A DNA stretch of 64,000 nucleotides from Magnetococcales bacterium. GTDB lineage: Bacteria > Pseudomonadota > Magnetococcia > Magnetococcales > JADFWU01. Where the stretch lies: NCBI GenBank assembly GCA_015234045.1, contig JADFWU010000009.1, positions 1 to 64,000 on the forward strand, read 5' to 3'. Both the position numbers and the translations under genes were made by a program. Positions within the stretch are counted from its first letter, which is position 1. Each line of letters begins with the position of its first letter. Shown piece by piece: positions 15,483-24,775 of this stretch. The notes below the pieces were generated by a model. That model had not been told where the DNA came from. It made no database searches and was given only the letters and a program-made list of their open reading frames with translations.

Positions 15483-18242
15483 TTGGCCCGATTCAACCGC
15501 ACGCTAATGCGTCGTCATAAAAGACGGACGCAGAAGGAGCAGAAGCAGATACGCCGCTGGATGGTGGGCGGACTGCTGGCTGTTTCCATGCTGAGTGGGC
15601 GTTCGGTTATGGCCTTGACGCTCAATCAGGCGGTTGGTCACGCCTTGCGTGTGAGTCCAACGGTGAATATTGAGCGCAGTCGTCTCAAGTCTGCCGGTTA
15701 TCAAATAGATCAAGCCCAGGCGGGTTATTTTCCAAGTGTTGATCTGGCGTTGGGGCAGGGGCGGGAGTGGTATAGCTCACCCAGTGTTCGCGCTGCACAA
15801 GGCACATCGGATTTGGTGCGTGGTGAGGCGAGTGTCACGCTGTCTCAGATGCTTTTTGATGGTTTTTCTACCAAGGCACAGGTGGATCAAGCCAAAGCAC
15901 AGAAGAGTTCGGCAGAGTACAGTGTGCGTGAAGTAAGCGAGGATCTGGCCTTTTCAGTTGTGGAAGCCTATCTGGATATTCTGGAACAGCGGGAGTTGAA
16001 TCAGCTTTCACAGGAACAAGTGGATTTGCATGGAAAAATTCTCAGTCAGGTGCATGAGATGTCCACCATCGGTTTGGGTACCAATGTGGATGTGCATCAG
16101 GCAGAGAGTAGACTCTCTTTGACCACGGCCGAAAGGGTGGCGGCCCAAAACGATTTGAATGATGCTCTGGCCGCATTCAAGCAGGTTGTTGGTCTCAAGC
16201 CGGAGGGGTTGTCTCGGCCATGGCTGAAACCGACTGCAATTCCCAGAACCCTTGAAAAAGCCATTGAAATGGCAATGGAATTCCATCCCGTTATTCAATC
16301 GGGGCTCTACGATCTCAAAGCGGCTGAAGCGGCCCATTTGGCCACGGAAGCCAGTTTCTGGCCGCAAGTTGATCTGAGTCTCAGCTACAGTAATAACGAT
16401 AACGCCAGCGGAACACGCAGTTATACCACCGATACGTTGGCGATGGTGCGTATGAACTATAATCTGTTTCGCGGTGGTAGTGATCTATCCAAACGGCGTA
16501 AATCTCATATTAAAATCCAGGAAGAGCGTGAGCGGTTGCAGAGCGAGAAAACAACGCTGATCGAATCTGTAAGCACTGCGTATAATGCGCTGACTTCTGC
16601 ACGAGGACGTTTGGATCATCTGCGTAATCATCTAAAAGAGAATAAAGGGGTCACTGAGTCGTATCATGAGCAGTTTCGAATGGGTCAACGCACGCTACTG
16701 GATGTATTGAACTCCGAAGATGAGGTGTTCTCAGCGCGTCGGTCACTGATTCGAGCCGAATATGATGGTGTGCGTAATGCGTATAGTCTTCTGCGTCATA
16801 TGGGCACGCTAACCATGGTTCTCAATACGGCAGTGAAGAATCCTGAAGATCCTAAAAAACGGCTTCCAAATGGCCCGTGGACTGTTCAGCATCAGCCAAG
16901 AGATATACCGAAACAGTCGGATGTTGTCGCTGAACTCGAGGTTGAAAAGCGACCGGAAGTAGGATTGGATCAGGCTGTTGAACCAATTGAACAAATTCCC
17001 GATATAAAGCAGGATGAATTGGCACTGTCCCGTGTTTCTGATAACGCGCCCTCATTGGGTGAAGACAGTGATCTACTTCAACAGGTTACTCGGTTGTTTG
17101 GCAGTGAAGCCCGGTTGCTTAGTAGTGGAGCCCGGTTGCTTAGTAGTGGAGCCCGGTTGCTTAGTAGTGGAGAAAGTACGGTTGCACCTGACAATGAGGC
17201 CCGTGAAAAAGGGCAGGAGATCAACGCCGTTGAACAGATTGATGTTGATCTGCCGATTCATCAGGCACTGATTGGACAGGTTGCTATTCAGGACGATACA
17301 GAACTGGCTGACACGCAGTCTGTTGACGCGAATGATCTGCTTGATTTGGCTACGCACTCTCAGATACCTGTGGATCGAGAGGAAATTCTACAGGTGTTGG
17401 TTTCCAGTCAGACACTGAATGAAACACACGTATCAATCAATCCTATTGTACCAGAAGAAAGAGAAGCACGGGCAATTGATGAAGATGAGGGCGCTCAGTC
17501 CATCTGCTTCGCAGCTGGACCTGAGTTTACTGTTCATTCAGAGCATTTGTTACATGCGAGCCAACCATCGCCGAGTGCTCAAACTGAGCCGAGTAAAGAG
17601 GTGCTGCCTGATCCTAAAGTGTCCGAACAACCTGCACCGGTAGCATCTGATCTATTGGCATTGCTGGACAGTCATAACGCCATGATTCCAGCTGATAGTG
17701 CATCAGGGTTTGCTCCCAATGAGCAACAAACAGAAAAGGACAGGGCGGCAATCCTGTCCGAGGTGGCAGATACCATCTTAGTCGGTACACGATCTGATCA
17801 TGTCGAAGCTGATCATGTCCAAACTGATCCTGTCGAAGCTGATCATGTCCAAGCTGATCGTGTATTAGGCGCTGATCGGCTGATTTCAGCTGTACAAGAA
17901 GCGTTAAACCATGAGGGTGTCTCAGCAACGCAAAACAGATCCATGTCCGGGTCCGACACACCTGAAGTGTCTATTCAATCAGACAGTGAGAATTTTTCAT
18001 TCCTTGAAGATGTGATGAAAGAGCCTGTTGAAATCATGGTGTTTGTTGCGGCAACGGGTACGCCTGAGGAGGCCGAACAGTTGAAGCTTGTGCTGTTGAA
18101 GCGCGGCTATCCTGTTGCTGTGGTCCCGGATGCAGAAGGCGACACATTTTCAATTTTCTGTGGGCCTTTTGAGGATATGGAGCAGGCAGAGAATGTTCAA
18201 CTTCAGCTTGAGAGCGGTCTGGTCTCTCAGCTTGGCATATAA
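15483..18242 (+). CDS. TolC-family outer-membrane channel with long linker and C-terminal SPOR domain
   Basis: 919 residues from TTG 15483, four bases after a strong AGGAGG. A long basic N-region and hydrophobic segment ('MVGGLLAVSMLSGRSVMA') form the export signal. Residues about 45-455 are a type I secretion TolC-like channel with the duplicated beta-barrel/alpha-barrel pattern ('LTLNQAVGHALRVSPTV', 'VEAYLDILEQRELNQLSQEQV', 'MNYNLFRGGSDLSKRR', 'FRMGQRTLLDVLNSEDEVFSAR'). Residues about 456-840 are acidic and disordered, with perfect tandem repeats. Residues about 850-917 form a SPOR domain ('MVFVAATGTPEEAEQLKLVL', 'DTFSIFCGPFEDMEQAENV') that should bind denuded peptidoglycan. It occupies the place after mshE where the platform gene usually lies. 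Confidence 0.9.
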   Translation: MARFNRTLMRRHKRRTQKEQKQIRRWMVGGLLAVSMLSGRSVMALTLNQAVGHALRVSPTVNIERSRLKSAGYQIDQAQAGYFPSVDLALGQGREWYSSPSVRAAQGTSDLVRGEASVTLSQMLFDGFSTKAQVDQAKAQKSSAEYSVREVSEDLAFSVVEAYLDILEQRELNQLSQEQVDLHGKILSQVHEMSTIGLGTNVDVHQAESRLSLTTAERVAAQNDLNDALAAFKQVVGLKPEGLSRPWLKPTAIPRTLEKAIEMAMEFHPVIQSGLYDLKAAEAAHLATEASFWPQVDLSLSYSNNDNASGTRSYTTDTLAMVRMNYNLFRGGSDLSKRRKSHIKIQEERERLQSEKTTLIESVSTAYNALTSARGRLDHLRNHLKENKGVTESYHEQFRMGQRTLLDVLNSEDEVFSARRSLIRAEYDGVRNAYSLLRHMGTLTMVLNTAVKNPEDPKKRLPNGPWTVQHQPRDIPKQSDVVAELEVEKRPEVGLDQAVEPIEQIPDIKQDELALSRVSDNAPSLGEDSDLLQQVTRLFGSEARLLSSGARLLSSGARLLSSGESTVAPDNEAREKGQEINAVEQIDVDLPIHQALIGQVAIQDDTELADTQSVDANDLLDLATHSQIPVDREEILQVLVSSQTLNETHVSINPIVPEEREARAIDEDEGAQSICFAAGPEFTVHSEHLLHASQPSPSAQTEPSKEVLPDPKVSEQPAPVASDLLALLDSHNAMIPADSASGFAPNEQQTEKDRAAILSEVADTILVGTRSDHVEADHVQTDPVEADHVQADRVLGADRLISAVQEALNHEGVSATQNRSMSGSDTPEVSIQSDSENFSFLEDVMKEPVEIMVFVAATGTPEEAEQLKLVLLKRGYPVAVVPDAEGDTFSIFCGPFEDMEQAENVQLQLESGLVSQLGI
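17110..17172 (+). repeat. Perfect 21-bp x3 tandem repeat in the TolC-SPOR linker
   Basis: Three identical copies of CCCGGTTGCTTAGTAGTGGA plus G encode A-R-L-L-S-S-G. Complete identity implies recent expansion. Confidence 0.95.
17796..17860 (+). repeat. 30-bp tandem repeat in the TolC-SPOR linker
   Basis: Two near-identical 30-base units encode D-H-V-E-A-D-H-V-Q-(T/A) with a diverged remainder; in frame. Confidence 0.75.
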
Positions 18243-18257
18243 GAGGTGAACCAGTCC

Positions 18258-18290
18258 ACACCAGACAGCCTTCAAAAGGCTGTCTGGTGT
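18258..18290. terminator. Perfect 13-bp hairpin between convergent genes
   Basis: ACACCAGACAGCC pairs perfectly with GGCTGTCTGGTGT across a seven-base loop, in the 73-base gap between the convergent TolC-SPOR gene and the chemoreceptor gene. There is no T-run on either side, so it may act as a bidirectional stop or an mRNA 3' stabiliser. Confidence 0.6.
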
Positions 18291-18315
18291 GTATTGATAG
18301 GTGCCCTGTCCTTTG

Positions 18316-20040
18316 TCAGAATCGTTCAAACTCATCATCACTGCCCATATCCAGTGTAGCCCCTTGCGATGATGGGGCTGGCAGCGCCTTTGGCGCAGCT
18401 TTTGGTGTGGGTTTTCGTGAAACGGTGGATGTGGTCTGGACGGGTTTAGGTGCAGCAGAGCGTGATGTCCCTTTTTCATTCCCCAAACTGAACTTGTTCA
18501 CTGCTGACTGCAACAGTGAGGCGTGGTTGGAAAGTTCAGTTGCGGTAGCAGCCATCTCTTCGGAAGCGCCTGCATTTTGTTGAATAACTTGATCCAACTG
18601 TTGCAGTGCTGTATTGATCTGACCGGCACCGTGAGACTGCTCTGAACTGGAGGCAGATATTTCCTGAACCAGCTCGGCTGTTTTTTTGATGTCTGGCACA
18701 AGGGTGCCAATGATTCCGCCAGCGCGTTCGGCTACACTCACACTGGAAGCGGAAAGTTGACTGATTTCACCTGCGGCCGATTGACTGCGTTCGGCAAGTT
18801 TCCTTACTTCAGCAGCAACCACGGCGAATCCTTTGCCATGCTCTCCGGCACGTGCTGCCTCAATGGCAGCGTTTAGCGCAAGTAGATTGGTCTGCCGGGC
18901 GATCTCTTCAATAATGGAGATTTTATCGGCAATCTCTTTCATGGCAGTGACAGCTTGTGAGACCGCTTGACCGCCTTCTTCTGCATCTGATGCGGCTTGG
19001 GATGCAATTTTTTCCGTTTGTTGAGCGTTGTCGGTATTCTGGCCAATATTCGCTGACATCTGCTCCATGGACGATGAGGTTTCTTCTACCGAAGCGGCTT
19101 GATTCGTTGCCCCCTCGGAGATGGCGTTTGCAGAGCTTGATAATGCCACTGTTCCAGAATAGACAGAATCTGAAGCCTCGTTGATAGTGCCAATCACGTC
19201 ACGCAAATTGGCCGTCATGCCGGCCATGGCTTTGGATAATTTTCCGACTTCATCATTACGGTCCATGGTGCACTTAATGGATAGATCGCCGCTAGCCAAC
19301 TTCGCGAACATCTGGCTGCACTGTGTGAGTGGTTTAGAGATGCTGGTTCCGATAAAGTGAGCACTCAGCGCACCGCTCAACAAGGTTAAAGCGGCCAGCA
19401 GTATTGTCCACATCTGTGCCTCTTCCTCATGGTGCTCTACGCTCAGGAGAGACGCTTCAGTGAATTCTTCAACTTTTGTTAGAAAGTTTTCTAATTCGTG
19501 GTTCAGTTGTTCTTCCTCATGCGCCACTTTCTCTGCTGATTCGTGCGCTTCGGAGACCTCTCCATGGCGTATCAATTCGGTAATATGTTCTACATGTTTT
19601 TCAATGTCTTCATGTTCTTTTTCAATGACCTTTAAATGATCCAGGATGCCTCTAAACTGGGTGCGAGACTGTTCGTCAGCCACTAACTTAATCGCCTCTT
19701 GAGCGATCATTTCAGCTTCTTTAAGTGTTTTATTTACTTCTTTGCCCAGCTCTTTGAAACGCTCTTCGGAGTGGTCGAAACTTTTCCGTGCAGCAGCGCT
19801 GGCACTCATCACCTCGCCGAAGCGCAGGCTACGTTCAAACTCTATTGATTGCTCCAATTGCCCGATCGTGATTTTGCTAATTTTCTCAGTTAACGGCATG
19901 GTCTCTTCTGCTAACTGTTGTATCTCTTCAGTGATGATCATCATGTTGCGCAGATTGATCGCAGCAGATATCAGCATGATGAACAGCATTAGACCTGCCA
20001 GTAGATATATCTTGTTGCCAACTTTCATATTTTTCAGCAT
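18316..20040 (-). CDS. Methyl-accepting chemotaxis protein
   Basis: 574 residues. The first membrane segment is at about 9-30; a periplasmic four-helix-bundle-like sensor rich in Glu and His follows to about 195; the second membrane segment is at about 200-222; then HAMP ('[26 protein letters not shown]') and the signalling hairpin with its invariant tip '[43 protein letters not shown]' (split here only by wording). The C-terminus ends DDEFERF, resembling the aromatic CheR-docking tail of some receptors. The frame is open to a TTG at 20058, but ATG 20040 has AGGAA nine bases upstream. The sensor's ligand is unknown. No cheA/cheW is in the window. Confidence 0.92.
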   Translation of the reverse strand: MLKNMKVGNKIYLLAGLMLFIMLISAAINLRNMMIITEEIQQLAEETMPLTEKISKITIGQLEQSIEFERSLRFGEVMSASAAARKSFDHSEERFKELGKEVNKTLKEAEMIAQEAIKLVADEQSRTQFRGILDHLKVIEKEHEDIEKHVEHITELIRHGEVSEAHESAEKVAHEEEQLNHELENFLTKVEEFTEASLLSVEHHEEEAQMWTILLAALTLLSGALSAHFIGTSISKPLTQCSQMFAKLASGDLSIKCTMDRNDEVGKLSKAMAGMTANLRDVIGTINEASDSVYSGTVALSSSANAISEGATNQAASVEETSSSMEQMSANIGQNTDNAQQTEKIASQAASDAEEGGQAVSQAVTAMKEIADKISIIEEIARQTNLLALNAAIEAARAGEHGKGFAVVAAEVRKLAERSQSAAGEISQLSASSVSVAERAGGIIGTLVPDIKKTAELVQEISASSSEQSHGAGQINTALQQLDQVIQQNAGASEEMAATATELSNHASLLQSAVNKFSLGNEKGTSRSAAPKPVQTTSTVSRKPTPKAAPKALPAPSSQGATLDMGSDDEFERF

Positions 20041-20098
20041 GGTTCTATTCCTAATCAAACTTCAAGTCGAGGGTAGTGCAAATAATCTGGCAAGCCGT

Positions 20099-20935
20099 TC
20101 AGTGACCGCTGTTGTGACTGCCTTCACTGTTGCTGGTGCGTTCAAAAGGTACGCGCCTGTTCCAGGCTTGTGCAGGGCGGGCATTATTGCTGTAGATGGC
20201 CTGAAATCGTGCCAACTGTTGAGTGGTAATCTCAACAGGATCTTTCATAACAAACCAGCTCACCCCTTCGCTGCATGGTGGCGTTGTGAGGGAACCCATG
20301 AAGTGCAGATAGGTTGAATCATGAGGTAAAAGATCTTTGGCGTTGATCTTAACGTTGGCCTGAAGCTCTAAACCGGTCTTGCCAGAGAAGGCCCCAAAAA
20401 CAGTATTCAATGATACGTTGCCTGTTTCGTCATGACTGTCAGCACTCTTTTTGTGGTCTGATTTTTCTTCTTGAAAAAACACGCCGACCACAGCCAATCG
20501 ACCATCATCACTTTTGTGGACCAGATGCATCTCCATTGGATACGGTTTTCCGTTGATCTTGTTCTCACTGGGCGCGTGAAAATGGAATTGCAACAGAGCG
20601 TATTTTTTTCCGCCGACCGTGATGGCACTGCCAGCGTCATAGTTGAACTGCACAGTATGGCCATTATTGGTGGAATTGACGGCACTGGATGCGTAGTGAA
20701 ATTCGATTTTATCCAGATTCGTATTGGCTGAGGCGGTGATGTCAACTGGGGATTGGTTTTTCCCCTCGGCACACAGTGGGTAACCCAGGTGTCCCCAATT
20801 GTTCGGGCCTTCTGCACCTGTATAACCCCAGTGGGCATTGCTTCCACCATGGCCAGCACTTTTTGCTGTGGCATTGGCCGACAGAAATGTCGAGCTTGAT
20901 AGGATTGCCAATGCAAGTAGGCAATATTTTTTCAT
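20099..20935 (-). CDS. Alpha-carbonic anhydrase, periplasmic (copy 1)
   Basis: 278 residues with a cleavable signal peptide ('LLALAILSSSTFLSANATA'). The fold signature is clear: 'HWGYTGAEGPNNWGHL', 'KNQSPVDI', the zinc histidines in 'LQFHFHAPSEN' and 'MEMHLVHKSDDG', and 'LTTPPCSEGVSWFVM'. The enzyme interconverts CO2 and bicarbonate in the periplasm. ATG 20935 has AGGGGG six bases upstream; nine extra codons upstream in the open frame are not supported. A tail 'FERTSNSEGSHNSGH' extends past the family end. It lies 73 bases downstream of a paralogue. Confidence 0.95.
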   Translation of the reverse strand: MKKYCLLALAILSSSTFLSANATAKSAGHGGSNAHWGYTGAEGPNNWGHLGYPLCAEGKNQSPVDITASANTNLDKIEFHYASSAVNSTNNGHTVQFNYDAGSAITVGGKKYALLQFHFHAPSENKINGKPYPMEMHLVHKSDDGRLAVVGVFFQEEKSDHKKSADSHDETGNVSLNTVFGAFSGKTGLELQANVKINAKDLLPHDSTYLHFMGSLTTPPCSEGVSWFVMKDPVEITTQQLARFQAIYSNNARPAQAWNRRVPFERTSNSEGSHNSGH

Positions 20936-21008
20936 GTGATTCCCCCTGTAGTCCATTTAGAGCTCTTTGGTCAGAAACCGAAGCTCTCCTGGAGTCATCT
21001 GTTATTGC

Positions 21009-21737
21009 TTAACGTGCATTCCATGGTTGTGTTGGTCTGGCATTATGCTTGAAAATGGCTTGGAATCGAGCCAGTTTGTTTGCTGATATTTCAATGGGTT
21101 GCTTGACTACATACCAGCGTACCCCTTCACTGCATGGTGGCGTGGTCAGAGACCCCATAAAATGCCAAGCTGTCTGATCAGAAGGCAGAAAATCACGGGC
21201 GTTAATTTGGGCGCTACTGGTCAGGTTGAGTCCGGCATTGCCGGGAAGCGCACCAAATATTTTGTCCAAGGTCTCATTGCCGTTACTGTCATGACCCGCT
21301 TGGAGAAAAAGCCCCACCACAGCCAGTTCACCATCGGCACTCTTGTGGACCAAATGAAGTTGCATGGGAAATGGTTTACCATTTACCGTATCTTCACTGG
21401 GTGTGTGAAAGTGGAATTGCAACAGATCATACGATTTGCCATCCACCGTAATGGTGCTACCGGACTGGTAATTGAACTGTACAGTATGACCGTTATTGAT
21501 GACGTTGATGGGTGTGTCAGAGTAACGGAAGGAGAGTGTGTGTTGGTTGGTCGGTGTCTCTTCGGTGATGTCGATAGGAGACTGAACGTTTCCTTCAGCA
21601 CACGTTGAATACCCTAGACTTCCCCAATGATCTGGCCCGCCCGTGCCTTCATATCCCCAATGTGCGGCTGTTCCAGCTTGAACAGAAACAGAGATGAGAG
21701 ACATCAAACATGCAAAAGCAAATACAGGTATTTTCAA
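21009..21737 (-). CDS. Alpha-carbonic anhydrase, periplasmic (copy 2)
   Basis: 242 residues, closely related to the next gene: 'HWGYEGTGGPDHWGSLGY', 'NVQSPIDI', 'LQFHFHTPSED', 'MQLHLVHKSADG', 'LTTPPCSEGVRWYVV'. The zinc histidines are intact and a signal peptide is present ('VFAFACLMSLISVSVQAG'). The best start is TTG 21737, nine bases after AAGGAG; the open frame continues to 21785 without a better site. The two copies probably form one transcript and arose by duplication. Confidence 0.93.
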   Translation of the reverse strand: MKIPVFAFACLMSLISVSVQAGTAAHWGYEGTGGPDHWGSLGYSTCAEGNVQSPIDITEETPTNQHTLSFRYSDTPINVINNGHTVQFNYQSGSTITVDGKSYDLLQFHFHTPSEDTVNGKPFPMQLHLVHKSADGELAVVGLFLQAGHDSNGNETLDKIFGALPGNAGLNLTSSAQINARDFLPSDQTAWHFMGSLTTPPCSEGVRWYVVKQPIEISANKLARFQAIFKHNARPTQPWNAR

Positions 21738-22121
21738 AATAGAGGTCTCCTTTTTATAAAGCAGGAGACGACCTATGGTTATCAATCTCCTGACTGGATT
21801 TAAGTGAGGTGCAAATGCGGCGGTACTTCTGAATGCATAGTTAAGTCAAAAAAACTCAATCAAAGTAACGCTGTTCAGAAGAGTGTCGAATAAACCTCTT
21901 ACGATTCATTGTTATGTGAATAAATTTCACATAAATATTTTTTCCATTCTAACACCGATTATGCACCAAAAGTCCAGGATATTTGTTCGTCGGAATTGTA
22001 AGCATTGCACAGCCAGATTATGACCGAATGATGTATCAATCCGAATCTTATAGGATGCACCCAAATGTATAACTTAAACATTTGATATATAGGTTGTTTT
22101 TTTATTGGCCTTAAATTAAAA
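21738..22121. other. 384-base gene-free AT-rich gap
   Basis: AT-rich stretch upstream of the carbonic anhydrase pair and downstream of the decayed DUF4347 gene. It presumably holds the carbonic anhydrase promoter. No ORF with a ribosome site, RNA gene or clear repeat was recognised. Confidence 0.6.
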
Positions 22122-22838
22122 TCAGTCCCCAGCGGTCATCTTTTGCCAAAGTGTAACAATAAGCCAGCGTATGTCAGTGGAACCGGTTGTATCAGTGGAT
22201 GCAGTGACATCCGCACCGGTCAGTTGGGAAAGTCCTTTAACAAAGGCCGTACCGTCATCACCCGCAGCCACATCACAGCCATAGAACAGGATGTCCGCAT
22301 CTTCTGACAGAGCATCGCCCCAAAGTTGAATGGTGTCGGCCTGGGTGTTGAGACTCTACCAAGGAGAGTGCGCCGCAACCCAGCGTGACAGAACCGGATT
22401 GGCCATGGGATAAAATGTGCAGGGCGGATAGGTTGTGTTGTTCGGCAAGAATGGTGCTGATCTGTGTGACACCATCTTGATTGGCATCCAGAATTTTCAC
22501 GTCAGCGCTGTCGGATAGGTCTTCGAGCAGTGTCTGATAATCGGTGATGCGTGGATCAATGATGATCAGTTCACGGCTTTGATCCGGTGGTGTGTAGCTC
22601 TCAAATAACGCCATTGTTTCTTGGGCGTTTTCTTGAAGTGTGCGTTCTGATGCTGGATTGGACAGTGCGTCATGCAGGCTGGGATCAGTCTAACCGGTTT
22701 GGGTGTCATCCAATCCTTCAATACCAGAGATTAAGCCCGCAGCATCGTACATGATACGCGGCTCAAGGGCGAGCAGGGCGCTGTTGTTGGCGCTGTTGTC
22801 TTGGACGATTTTTTTGCTCTATCACTCCAGCCTGACAT
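22122..22838 (-). pseudogene. Decayed LEPR-motif/DUF4347 surface protein gene (remnant)
   Basis: Reading down from ATG 22838 (after AAAAGGA), the N-terminus of a DUF4347 protein can be pieced together only across frames. After ten codons a frameshift in a run of seven T/A (22809-22815) is needed to reach 'LEPRIMYDAAG'. A TAG stop stands at 22690-22692. The domain then runs 'RELIIIDPRITDYQTLLEDL', 'ALHILSHGQSGSVTLG', until another frameshift near 22350. The other frame continues 'LSEDADILFYGCDVAAGDDG' and 'LTGADVTASTDTTGS' and ends at 22122, lacking the whole repeat region. It is homologous to the N-terminus of the intact gene at 51219-54812. It lies 44 bases downstream of a TolC gene. Confidence 0.88.
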
Positions 22839-22882
22839 AGCGATATCCTTTTATATAACCTTAAAGATACATAGTGTTACGA

Positions 22883-24775
22883 TTATCTTCCAGGCGCATA
22901 TGCCGGATATGGGGCGGATAGAATTTGATAGGGATATCGACCAGGTGTCCAAATTTGCGCTGGTGCGCCGTATTGTCCAGTGGGTTGAATCATTCTAGGC
23001 GTAAGCGTTGTCGGTATCATGCGTACCGGTTGAGCTGTCTGGATGATGGCGTGTGGCATGGCCATGGACGATGCGGCCAAGGAGGGCGCAGGTGTCATGG
23101 GTTCAAAAGTGGGTAGTGCTGTCTCTGGCACAGAGGGATCATTCGCTGTTGTGCTGGTTTGGGTCGGTATTGCCTCTGTTTGGTTCTGTTGAGTCTGCTT
23201 ATTGTCAGGCTGGGGAATCGTGGACGTGGTGCGTGTTGGATTTTCATCCAGTTTGGCCGTTTTTTCCGGGCTGGTGCCTCGGACATAATCAGCAAGTCCT
23301 TTTTGACGGATTTCAATGGCTTGTGCCAAGGCTTTGATGGTGTCACCTGTGACCTCTTCATGGGCGGGTAGCGGATCAAGGCCCAAGGAGAGATGCAACC
23401 GTCCCAGCGCTTCTTCACGTTCGGCAAAGGCGCGTTTTTTTTGAAGTGCGGCAAACAGGGCTTCTGCTCGGTTGCGTATCTGCTCCATTTCATTGGCTTT
23501 ATTGGATGCGCGGACTGCTTGTGCATGTTTCATCTTGCGTTCATGCACGCTGTTTAACTCCCACGAAACCTCGTACTCCTGATTGGAAAGGCCAAAACTT
23601 TGTAATGAGAGGTGTAACTGCGTGATGGCTGCCATGCTCAATGCCAGTCGCCGACTGCGCGCCAGATCCTGTGACAGCTCCAAAGCCTCCACGGTTTGAG
23701 GCGTGCTGATCCATTTGAATAGATCCAGGGAGAGTTGTGCGCCAGCAGTAGCCCAAGCTTGGTTCACTAGATATTTGTTGCTGTCATAATGACCGCTAGC
23801 GCTAAACTCCAGACCGGGCAGAGCGCCCAAAAGTGCTTTACGAACCTCTAACGCGCTGATTCGTTCTTGATAATCTTCTTCGCGTAGTTCAGGTCGTTTG
23901 AGTAGTGCGATATTTTCCAGCGTTTCTACCGGAAAAGATATCAGTGTCTCATCCAGTGTTTCCTGATCATTGCCGGTTAGAAAAAAGCGCTCACCGGGTT
24001 TGACGTTCATCAATGCGGCTAATTCGCTACTGGCTAAGGTGAGTTGTTTGCGGGCCGAAAGGATCTGTTTGATGGTTTCCAGCAGTGTTTGTTGAAAGTC
24101 CAGCGCTTTCATCGGACTTTGTACGCGTTGGTGCTCCATGTTCCGGGAGCGTTGCAACGCGCTTTCAGTTTGAATCAATAGGTGGTCCAACTTGGGTAAC
24201 AGACGATCAGCAGCAACAGCACGCCAATAGGCGGCGCGGACATCCTGGATGATGTTTTGTGTAGCCCGGCGGCGTTGTTCCTGAGCTATGAGAACCCGGT
24301 CAGCCTGTTGTTTGGCCTGTACATAACTGACACCAAAATCAAGCACATTCCAAACCAGAGCCACATTGGCCACACTCTGGTGGCGCTCCTGTGACGTGGA
24401 AGGATTAAAAGAGCCTTCACTGACAGATTTGGGATCGGTATCACGGGCAGAATATCCGCCTGATGCAGCCAACTGCGGTAACATCTCCAGTCGGGCCATA
24501 TCCAGATCACCCATGGAAACGGCTTCTTCCATACGCTTTACCCGACGATCCAGATTGTATTTCAGTGCCCGAGCCATGGCTTCAAACAGAGAAACCGGCC
24601 CCTGTATCGCTTCCTGATCGGCAAAAAGCCGACCTGCGTCTGATTGTGCCCGATCGGAAATTTCATTCTCTGTGAGTGGAACCGGTGCCACAGAGCAGCC
24701 GGAGATCAGAAGCATGCTTGCAATGAGAAAAAATCGATTAAATCGTGTGTTGCGTACAAAAAGTCGCTTAACCAT
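22883..24775 (-). CDS. TolC-family outer-membrane lipoprotein
   Basis: 630 residues with a lipoprotein signal (lipobox LISGC) and a TolC-like body: 'ISLFEAMARALKYNLDRRVK'-type opening, 'QNIIQDVRAAYWRAVAADRL', 'LEFSASGHYDSNKYLVNQAWATAGAQLSLDLFKW'. The last 130 or so residues are Thr/Pro/Gln-rich and probably disordered. It is a paralogue of the TolC at 49607-51172, sharing the 'PLTxxE' start after the lipid cysteine and 'HAMARAL.YN..SRVK'-like helices. ATG 24775 is chosen (AAGG nine bases upstream); 24811 is possible. It probably served the DUF4347 protein whose remnant follows it. Confidence 0.9.
   Translation of the reverse strand: MVKRLFVRNTRFNRFFLIASMLLISGCSVAPVPLTENEISDRAQSDAGRLFADQEAIQGPVSLFEAMARALKYNLDRRVKRMEEAVSMGDLDMARLEMLPQLAASGGYSARDTDPKSVSEGSFNPSTSQERHQSVANVALVWNVLDFGVSYVQAKQQADRVLIAQEQRRRATQNIIQDVRAAYWRAVAADRLLPKLDHLLIQTESALQRSRNMEHQRVQSPMKALDFQQTLLETIKQILSARKQLTLASSELAALMNVKPGERFFLTGNDQETLDETLISFPVETLENIALLKRPELREEDYQERISALEVRKALLGALPGLEFSASGHYDSNKYLVNQAWATAGAQLSLDLFKWISTPQTVEALELSQDLARSRRLALSMAAITQLHLSLQSFGLSNQEYEVSWELNSVHERKMKHAQAVRASNKANEMEQIRNRAEALFAALQKKRAFAEREEALGRLHLSLGLDPLPAHEEVTGDTIKALAQAIEIRQKGLADYVRGTSPEKTAKLDENPTRTTSTIPQPDNKQTQQNQTEAIPTQTSTTANDPSVPETALPTFEPMTPAPSLAASSMAMPHAIIQTAQPVRMIPTTLTPRMIQPTGQYGAPAQIWTPGRYPYQILSAPYPAYAPGR

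Noticed and set aside
17110-17172. CRISPR-like array
   Set aside because: Units are contiguous with no spacers and lie in frame within a coding sequence.
22273-22614. Functional short DUF4347 protein beginning at the internal ATG
   Set aside because: It lacks the N-terminal motif, has lost the Cys half by frameshift, and lies downstream of an in-frame stop of the original gene.
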